Below, one piece after another: positions 6,792 through 11,527 of a stretch of DNA of 11,527 bases. Numbering within the stretch: the stretch's first letter is position 1; each line of letters begins with the position of its first letter. A model generated the notes under the pieces. That model ran no database searches and was not told the origin of the DNA. It saw nothing but the letters and a program-made list of their open reading frames with translations. Source of the DNA: VFJL01 sp043752345 (lineage in GTDB: Bacteria > Pseudomonadota > Gammaproteobacteria > Burkholderiales > Nitrosomonadaceae); contig JAYUYT010000092.1 of assembly GCA_043752345.1 (NCBI GenBank), positions 1 through 11,527 on the forward strand, given 5' to 3'. The position numbers and the translations under genes were made by a program.

Positions 6792-8765
6792 TTATTTGCA
6801 CCATATAAACCCTGCTTCATGGCACAGCAATCCACGGTCTACCAGTCCACGTATGGCAGCTTGGGCGCGCTCAGTTTGCCGCTTGGGGTCACAGACTAGG
6901 TGGATGCGTGTTTTCTCTATGGCAGCTTCCAGCGTGATGCACGGCCTTCCTTGGGGCAGGGTATCGGGTGCGTCTTCGGGTCGGGCGGCTCCAGCCTTGC
7001 GGAATATCTCTCCCAGTGCGTCCCAAACTGCCCGCTGGTTTCCAGACTTGGGCGGCATCACCTTTTTGATACTGTCCGCAATCTCTTCCAGCGGGTGCAC
7101 CGTGCAAGATGTTATTGGCTCGCCCTCTTCGTCGGTGTCGAGTTCCACAATGTCAAGTTTGAACGGATGCGCTTCGCCGTCTTCACCATCCTTACTTTTG
7201 GCAATCACCCATTCCCGGCGGTCACCATCGCGGCGCACTTCGATTGCAGCATCAAGCGCAGCATGAAGGCTGGAATGCCCCCGTAGTCCCTTGCTTGCAT
7301 CCTTGCCCGTGTGATGCACCAGCACCACCAGCCCGCCTACCAGCAATTGCAGTTGCTTGGATGCGGCGATAATCTGCCCCATGGATTTACTGTCATTCTC
7401 ATCAGCACCCGGCACGGCGCGATTTAATGTATCCAGCACCACAACATCAGCATCACCACCGGCGGTCACCGCCTTGGCAAGTTCTGCCACGTCATCACTC
7501 AGCAGATTGAACGATTGCACCAGATAGCGGATATTCGCGGCGGTCTTTCCGTGCCTTATGCGATATGCATTCACCCGGCCAGCGATTCCCCCTTCGCCTT
7601 CCAGCGCACAATAAATCACATTGCACGGCTTCGACTTGTAACCAAACCATTCACGCCCGGCGGCCATGGACTGCAAGGCATCCAGCACTAGGAATGATTT
7701 ACTGGAACCACTCGCACCAAACACGGCAGCTAGTCCGGTTTCCGGTAGCACACCCTTGATGCGCCACTTCATCGGCGGGAGCGCGGCCAGGTCTTCATCA
7801 GTCAGTAGGCGGTAGCGCATTGGCGGGACTTGAGTGCGTTCCAACAAGGCAGCTAATGCATCAGTGCCAAACTCTTGTGCAAAGTCGTTGCTGTCGTAAT
7901 TTGAAGGCTTGTCATCAGGCATGGTTACCCATTGGCCAGCAACATCGGCAGCAATCTCAGCGGCTTGGTTTTCCTTTCCTTTATCTGGAACAATCACCAG
8001 ACGGGCAGCGGGGTATTTTTCGCGCAGCACCTTCGCCACTGTCATCATGCGCCCAGCACCAAAACAAACCACGGCGGCGGCATCAGTTGCTTGATTGACT
8101 GCCCACGCTTGGCCGATACCCTCGCAGATATAAACCCGGTCAGTTATCTCGCCGATAGTGAAAACCCCGTCATTGAACGATGCGCCCGGCAGATTTAATT
8201 TATCGCCCTTGTCCGGTGGAATGAATTGCAGCGTTTGCAGATGTTCACCGTCCCAGCAAGGGACAACAAGATAGCCAGTTACGCTTTGCCCACGAATAAC
8301 CAGCGGCGTAGCACTGGCCGGATATGTTCGCACCCCGTCCGGCTTGCCTTGCTTTCGTATAATGTATGGCTCGGCATCAGTTGCAGGTATGCAATGCTTC
8401 CATATATCAATAGCCTTACCGCTTGCAGCTTGCGTAGTGGCCTTGTGTGGGGCTTTCTCAGGCTTGCCAAGGGGTATGTCAGGGCGCGCCCATTGGTTGC
8501 GCTTACGGTCGTCTTGCCAGCCTTGCGCGTGTGCCATTCCAAAAAGGGTTGCAGCGGTAACCCCCCCGCTATCGGAAAACGATTTCCAGACGGTTCGGCA
8601 CTCGTTCTCGTTGGCGTAATTTCCCCCGGACTGGCTCCATGTGTGAAAGTCCTCAAACCCCAAACCAGCGGCCTTTGCTCCCATGCCAGCCCGCACCCAT
8701 TCATCACGCGGGCATCCGGCAGGCAGATAATTTAACGCATCGGCGGCGCGGTCTAAATCGTTCAC
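6792..8765 (-). CDS. Replication protein: PriCT-2-like, TOPRIM and RepA-type helicase ATPase
   Basis: The 657-residue protein probably replicates the element. Residues about 5-85 resemble PriCT-2 (LNYLPAGCPRDEWVRAGMGAK, then CRTVWKSF and TLFGMAHAQGW). Residues about 150-310 look like a TOPRIM domain: VYICEGIGQAWAV with E215, and VIVPDKGKENQA around D261, the second motif lacking the usual DxD. Residues about 330-555 form a RecA-fold ATPase of the RepA/AAA_25 kind, with Walker A GASGSSKS (350-357), Walker B VVVLD (441-445) and VVLVHHTGKD (480-489). The C-terminal 80 residues may be a winged helix. The start is GTG at 8765, with GAGGGG 5 nt upstream and a 4-nt GTGA overlap with the preceding gene. 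No archaeo-eukaryotic primase or CHC2 zinc domain is seen. Confidence 0.85.
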   Translation of the reverse strand: MNDLDRAADALNYLPAGCPRDEWVRAGMGAKAAGLGFEDFHTWSQSGGNYANENECRTVWKSFSDSGGVTAATLFGMAHAQGWQDDRKRNQWARPDIPLGKPEKAPHKATTQAASGKAIDIWKHCIPATDAEPYIIRKQGKPDGVRTYPASATPLVIRGQSVTGYLVVPCWDGEHLQTLQFIPPDKGDKLNLPGASFNDGVFTIGEITDRVYICEGIGQAWAVNQATDAAAVVCFGAGRMMTVAKVLREKYPAARLVIVPDKGKENQAAEIAADVAGQWVTMPDDKPSNYDSNDFAQEFGTDALAALLERTQVPPMRYRLLTDEDLAALPPMKWRIKGVLPETGLAAVFGASGSSKSFLVLDALQSMAAGREWFGYKSKPCNVIYCALEGEGGIAGRVNAYRIRHGKTAANIRYLVQSFNLLSDDVAELAKAVTAGGDADVVVLDTLNRAVPGADENDSKSMGQIIAASKQLQLLVGGLVVLVHHTGKDASKGLRGHSSLHAALDAAIEVRRDGDRREWVIAKSKDGEDGEAHPFKLDIVELDTDEEGEPITSCTVHPLEEIADSIKKVMPPKSGNQRAVWDALGEIFRKAGAARPEDAPDTLPQGRPCITLEAAIEKTRIHLVCDPKRQTERAQAAIRGLVDRGLLCHEAGFIWCK

Positions 8766-9160
8766 AGCAGCCCCTCGGCTCTCATCGAATGAGCTTCTAC
8801 GCCGTCAAAACCTTCGCGGGCGGAAATACCGTCAAATGTGTTTGCATACTCAATAACTTCCGGTGGCAGGAAATAGCGGCTGATAGTTCGGGTCGAGCAT
8901 TCCGGCGATGGTGCGGAAAGGTCAAACGATTCCACCGGCCAGCCTAATTCTTTCAGGGTGAAAATCACGGCAGATAAGCGCCAGCTCCCGGTTAGCTGTT
9001 CAAACTCAGGATGCGTGAAAGTTTGCCCGTCCAGCATCAAATCAAGGCATCGCGCAGGAAGGGTGTTCGGCGTGGGATAAATTGGGTTAAAATCTGGTTC
9101 AGGCAATAATGCTATTTGCTTTAACCCGGATGATGCTTGGCGGCTGTCCGGGTTTTTCAT
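8762..9160 (-). CDS. Putative winged-helix DNA-binding protein of the replication operon
   Basis: The 132-residue product has a polar N-terminus, then LPEPDFNPIYPTPNTLPARCLDLML, a short hairpin-like DGQTFTHPEFEQLTGSWRLSAVIFTLKELGWPVES and a C-terminal part ending HSMRAEGLL. The helix-turn-helix spacing of FEQLTGSWRLSAVIFTLKELGW (residues about 50-71) resembles phage HTH_39-type domains, so DNA binding is likely but not certain. The ATG at 9160 is preferred to one at 9205, since it forms a 4-nt ATGA overlap with the upstream HTH gene and follows GGAAGGTGG. Its own stop overlaps the replication gene GTG in the same way. The tight coupling suggests a helper or regulator of replication. Confidence 0.75.
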   Translation of the reverse strand: MKNPDSRQASSGLKQIALLPEPDFNPIYPTPNTLPARCLDLMLDGQTFTHPEFEQLTGSWRLSAVIFTLKELGWPVESFDLSAPSPECSTRTISRYFLPPEVIEYANTFDGISAREGFDGVEAHSMRAEGLL

Positions 9161-9375
9161 TTTGCACCACCTTCCAATAGCTCGCGGATTTGCGCCGTTT
9201 TCCATGCAAGACGGCCAGATATACGAACGGGACGAAGTGCACCATTCTCAAGGCAAGCCCACGCACGAAGCGTTTGCGGCTGTCTGTTCAGGTAATAAGC
9301 GGCGGCATCAGTTGGAACGGTGGGGCGGGTTACTTGCTCCAGTGGTGGGAATGTTTGAACGGTTACGGTTTGCAT
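9157..9375 (-). CDS. Small helix-turn-helix protein, possible excisionase or regulator
   Basis: This 72-residue protein carries VPTDAAAYYLNRQPQTLRAWACLENG (about 20-45) followed by RISGRLAWKTAQIRELLEGG. That is the order of a MerR-like/AlpA-like HTH with a small wing, as found in excisionases and element activators. The ATG at 9373-9375 follows AAGGTG with 8 nt spacing. It is the first gene of the operon containing the winged-helix and replication genes. A small inverted repeat, TTGGC/GCCAA, lies 20-34 bp upstream and could be its own operator. With the recombinase nearby it is the best candidate for a recombination directionality factor, but it could equally be a transcription regulator. Confidence 0.75.
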   Translation of the reverse strand: MQTVTVQTFPPLEQVTRPTVPTDAAAYYLNRQPQTLRAWACLENGALRPVRISGRLAWKTAQIRELLEGGAK

Positions 9376-9394
9376 GATGTTTTCACCTTGTCTA

Positions 9395-9409
9395 TTGGCG
9401 ACTTGCCAA
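9395..9409. promoter_or_regulatory. Short inverted repeat upstream of the HTH gene, possible operator
   Basis: TTGGC (9395-9399) and GCCAA (9405-9409) are separated by 5 bp, a 15-bp site suitable for a dimeric HTH protein. It ends about 20 bp before the start codon, just upstream of the ribosome site. No convincing -10/-35 pair was found around it. Confidence 0.3.
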
Positions 9410-9416
9410 ACTCAAG

Positions 9417-9447
9417 GTTGCTGGTGGGGATTTTTCCCACCAACAAC
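9417..9447. repeat. 12-bp imperfect inverted repeat upstream of the HTH operon
   Basis: GTTGCTGGTGGG (9417-9428) and CCCACCAACAAC (9436-9447) pair with a single mismatch around a 7-nt A/T-rich loop. It lies between the terminator of the unknown gene and the HTH start. It could be a second operator or a leader hairpin. The same GGGAAAAA core relates it to the TTCCC motifs nearby. Confidence 0.5.
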
Positions 9448-9454
9448 AAACAAC

Positions 9455-9486
9455 AAAGCCCGCAAACCTATACGGCCACGGGCTTT
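9455..9486 (-). terminator. Rho-independent terminator after the 226-residue gene
   Basis: On the minus strand AAAGCCCG pairs with CGGGCTTT over a 16-nt loop, and the stem is followed by GTTGTTTGTTGTT, a T-rich tail broken by G. It lies about 70 bp past the stop at 9556. It separates the integrase/unknown-gene transcript from the HTH-replication operon. Confidence 0.65.
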
Positions 9487-9525
9487 AATCAGCTTTGTTC
9501 AACAATGGGGAATTGTCTTTTTATG

Positions 9526-9552
9526 CGTTCCCCATTTTTCCCACGTTCCCCA
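9526..9552. repeat. Three tandem 9-bp TTCCC-type repeats
   Basis: CGTTCCCCA (9526-9534), TTTTTCCCA (9535-9543) and CGTTCCCCA (9544-9552) follow one another without a gap; the outer two are identical. An inverted TGGGGAA lies at 9506-9512. The core TTCCC is shared with the cluster at 6674-6790, on the other side of the replication operon. The site lies between the stop of the 226-residue gene and its terminator. Confidence 0.6.
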
Positions 9553-9555
9553 CTC

Positions 9556-10236
9556 TCACTTTGATTTATTTGCCCACCATTTTTTACCCTGTAACGCTTC
9601 ACGCATTATCGTTGCCGGATTATCAATAATTCCACGCGCTCCTTTAACGCCACGTTCCTGCATCAGTTCCATGACGCGCTTGGAATATCCCTTTAATGAA
9701 TCGCGGCATCTGCCTTTTGTGTCAATGTCAAAACACTCATCAGCAATGGCGCGGGCTTGCACTTCCCACCCTTCACCGCTCGGGCTTGTGTCTGCTTTCA
9801 CCTTCGCGGCGGGTACATCGGCAGGTGTCACGGGGTCAACAAAATACACCAAGGGGTCAACAAGCGGTATATCCCGGCCTGTTACATTGGCCAGCGTTTC
9901 GGCAGCATTCATAATCCCCTGCTGCATCGCAGCACGCATCTTTTTCGGGTCAGTGTCTACGCCGCGTGCTTTGTAGAGACTGGCCGATGCTATATCGCTT
10001 GGGTCGTACAATTCATAGCTCGTAATACCGAGAAGCACACCAGCGGCGGCAAGTTCTTCGCCTGTTGCTTCGTGTCTCGCAATAGTTTCATCAGCTATGC
10101 GCCACAATGCCCACGCATAACCTTGTGATTCTCGGTCTTCGGTGGGGCGGGCTTTCACCTCTTCGCGGTATTGTTGCGCAGCGGGCAAATACTCGATTGC
10201 TATATCCCGCAATTTCGCTAACTGAATTCTGTTCAT
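9556..10236 (-). CDS. Mobile-element protein of unknown function
   Basis: I do not recognise this 226-residue protein. The N-terminal half is helical (LRDIAIEYLPAAQQYREEVK, then WALWRIADETIARHEATGEELAAAGVLLGI). The middle is proline/valine-rich (DPLVYFVDPVTPADVPAAKV). The C-terminal third (WEVQARAIADECFDIDTK, then RDSLKGYSKRVMELMQERGVKGARGIIDNPATI) looks like a compact conserved domain that I associate with phage and island proteins, from memory only. The ATG at 10234-10236 is preferred to an in-frame TTG at 10254 because AAAGGA lies 8 nt upstream. There is no signal peptide or membrane segment. It lies after the recombinase gene, behind a 100-bp structured spacer, and ends before a terminator. 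Confidence 0.75.
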   Translation of the reverse strand: MNRIQLAKLRDIAIEYLPAAQQYREEVKARPTEDRESQGYAWALWRIADETIARHEATGEELAAAGVLLGITSYELYDPSDIASASLYKARGVDTDPKKMRAAMQQGIMNAAETLANVTGRDIPLVDPLVYFVDPVTPADVPAAKVKADTSPSGEGWEVQARAIADECFDIDTKGRCRDSLKGYSKRVMELMQERGVKGARGIIDNPATIMREALQGKKWWANKSK

Positions 10237-10270
10237 GCTCGCATCCTTTCGCAATGCCCTTTCAAATAGG

Positions 10271-10330
10271 AACCCCCGTCACGCCGGTGAAAGTGCCCGG
10301 CTATTCGTCCGCTAAAACTAGGCGGGGGTT
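10271..10330 (-). terminator. Structured spacer after the integrase gene, possible terminator
   Basis: AACCCCCG (10271-10278) and CGGGGGTT (10323-10330) form an 8-bp outer stem, extendable by two pairs. Inside it GCCGG (10283-10287) pairs with CCGGC over a 9-nt loop. CCGC/GCGG (10309-10312 with 10322-10325) offers a competing fold. On the minus strand the outer stem is followed only by CCTATTT, a poor T run. It may be a weak terminator, a leader controlling the 226-residue gene, or an RNA element of other kind. Confidence 0.4.
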
Positions 10331-10336
10331 TAATCG

Positions 10337-11527
10337 TTACACCACCACACGCAAACCGGCTTGTACTGGCACAAACTTAATCCCGGCCTGCTCCAATATC
10401 CACGCCTCAATCTTGACGTGCCACATGCGCAGCAGGTCAAGCGGGCGGCGGATATAGTGCTGCTCTCTTACCCCTTGCGGTGCATGTCCCTGTATCTGCG
10501 CAGCTATCCCGGCGGGCATCTCTATCCATTCGCACAGACTGGCAAAGCTACGGCGCAACCCGTGCAAGGTCACATCCAAACCGGCAACAGTGCAGGCTTT
10601 ATCGTGGGCTATGCGCGGTTCCACAAGGTGCCCGGATGCGGCGGCCATGCTTGAGAAAACAAACTCATTGCGGCGGGGCAGGGCGGCCAATAGGTGCGCC
10701 ACATAGGGCGTTAATGGAATAACCCGCAACCCTTCCACCTTGTCGCGGATGGTCATATTGCCCCACTGAAAATCCACATCTTGCCAGCGCAGCGTTATCA
10801 ATTCGTTCGGTCTTGCACCAGTCATCAACAGGGCTTGCAGATATGCACCGATTACAGGGTTGCTGATTTGCTTCACGGCGGCGAACCATGCGGGCAATTG
10901 CTCACGCTGCAATGCGTCATTTTTCTTTTGGGGCTTGCCGAGATGCTTTTTCGCTTCCTTGCTTTGCGCGGGGTTGCCGGTAACGATTGCCTGATAGACA
11001 GGATGCGCAGCGCACCAGCTCAAGAACGTGCTTAGCAGTGTTCTGGCATTGCGGGCGCGTGCCGGTCTTTTCGCCCCTTCCACTTTCGCCCATGCCGTCA
11101 TCCGCTCCGGTGTCAGGTCAGTAAGGCGAACACTTGCCAGTGATGCAAGCGCACCGGGCGCGGTCAGTTTATGGCTTCGGGTTCTTTTCACACCCCCGGC
11201 CTGCATAGAGCGCACATGGTCATGAAGATGTAGCGCGCCCCATGCGGATTTTGTGGCTTCGATATATTCATTCCACGCCATGCCCACAGTTGTTACTTCG
11301 CGGGCATCCTGCATCACCAGCGCGGCGGCTTTGGCATCCTTGGCGGCTTCCTGTTCGGCCTTCACTTGGCGCGGGTCGTTGCCTTGGTCTATCACTGTTT
11401 GCAGGCGGCGGGCTTCGGCTTGGGCTTTCGCAATGCTCCACACGCCCACGTCACCAATAGTCAGGCGCATGGATTGCCCTTTAACCTTGGCTTGGAATAT
11501 GTAGGACTTTGCACCGGCAGCGGTCGC
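10337..11527 (-). CDS. int: Tyrosine recombinase / integrase with N-terminal arm-binding domain, 5' end outside the window
   Basis: This enzyme would cut and rejoin att sites to insert and excise the element. The frame stays open to the right edge, giving 396 visible codons. The first 19, before an internal Met at 11470, read GAKSYIFQAKVKGQS-like sequence, the beta-sheet of a DUF4102-type arm-binding domain, so the true start lies beyond the window. Counted from that Met, a SAM-like core-binding domain follows (about 60-160). The catalytic domain shows R220 (GARPNELITLRWQDV), K244, HGLRR with H303 and R306, GHAP with H329, and the nucleophile Y339 (REQHYIRR). All catalytic residues are present, so it is probably active. 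It is transcribed toward the tRNA, about 4.8 kb away. Confidence 0.93.
   Translation of the reverse strand, partial: ATAAGAKSYIFQAKVKGQSMRLTIGDVGVWSIAKAQAEARRLQTVIDQGNDPRQVKAEQEAAKDAKAAALVMQDAREVTTVGMAWNEYIEATKSAWGALHLHDHVRSMQAGGVKRTRSHKLTAPGALASLASVRLTDLTPERMTAWAKVEGAKRPARARNARTLLSTFLSWCAAHPVYQAIVTGNPAQSKEAKKHLGKPQKKNDALQREQLPAWFAAVKQISNPVIGAYLQALLMTGARPNELITLRWQDVDFQWGNMTIRDKVEGLRVIPLTPYVAHLLAALPRRNEFVFSSMAAASGHLVEPRIAHDKACTVAGLDVTLHGLRRSFASLCEWIEMPAGIAAQIQGHAPQGVREQHYIRRPLDLLRMWHVKIEAWILEQAGIKFVPVQAGLRVVV

Noticed and set aside
6607..6804. Minus-strand 65-codon frame across the TTCCCG cluster
   Set aside because: Its sequence is a translation of the repeats (recurring FPF, GIAGI). It lacks a credible ribosome site and overlaps both neighbouring genes. 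I treat the region as non-coding.
8226..8735. Plus-strand 169-codon frame and another minus-strand frame within the replication gene
   Set aside because: Both are shadows of the TOPRIM/PriCT part of the replication protein and carry no motif of their own.
9573..9580. CCCACCAT as an internal copy of the tRNA 3' end
   Set aside because: Only 8 bases match the end of the tRNA, the site lies inside a coding sequence, and no T-arm sequence precedes it. A chance match is the simpler reading.
9374..9976. Plus-strand 200-codon frame opposite the unknown gene
   Set aside because: It runs through a terminator, inverted repeats and the tandem 9-bp repeats, and lies antisense to a gene with a good start site. 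The composition is not protein-like.
5566..11527. CRISPR array, insertion sequence, toxin-antitoxin or restriction genes in the element
   Set aside because: No regularly spaced long repeats, transposase motifs, paired small toxin-like genes or methyltransferase motifs were seen.

Overview
The window joins a conserved chromosomal block to the start of an integrated mobile element. The left half (1-5565) carries a partial tsaD on the minus strand, then rpsU, a GatB/YqeY-domain gene, dnaG and rpoD on the plus strand, and a tRNA with a CAT anticodon. This tsaD / rpsU-yqeY-dnaG-rpoD order and the protein sequences (an RpoD with a long Lys/Ala-rich N-terminal extension, a DnaG with the CHC2 zinc motif) fit a proteobacterium. 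A betaproteobacterium is my best guess; no species can be named from this window.

The tRNA (5489-5565) is intact, with an encoded CCA, and marks the switch from chromosome to element. From 5566 to the right edge every supported gene lies on the minus strand. In transcription order (right to left) they are: a tyrosine recombinase whose N-terminus is cut by the window edge; a 226-residue protein of unknown function; a 72-residue helix-turn-helix protein; a 132-residue putative winged-helix protein; a 657-residue replication protein with PriCT-2-like, TOPRIM and RepA-type ATPase parts; a DUF5681-type protein; and two small, related coiled-coil proteins. A rho-independent terminator ends the set at about 5693-5727.

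The HTH, winged-helix and replication genes are joined by 4-nt ATGA/GTGA overlaps. The DUF5681 gene and the two small genes are joined by two identical 14-nt overlaps. No capsid, tail or conjugation gene is visible. The layout resembles a small replicating integrative element or phage satellite (integrase, small HTH, primase/helicase, a possible packaging-related protein). Its right end and right attachment site lie outside the window, so its full size is unknown.

The non-coding DNA of the element is the most unusual part. The two gaps that flank the HTH-to-replication operon (6618-6791 and 9376-9555) both hold clustered copies of a TTCCC-type motif, spaced about 9-10 bp for several copies. 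One gap has at least nine copies in both orientations around a hairpin; the other has three exact 9-bp tandem units. These look like iterons of an origin or of copy-number control. Next to the tRNA, two copies of ATGTCACCA lie exactly 11 bp apart and are candidate recombinase arm sites.
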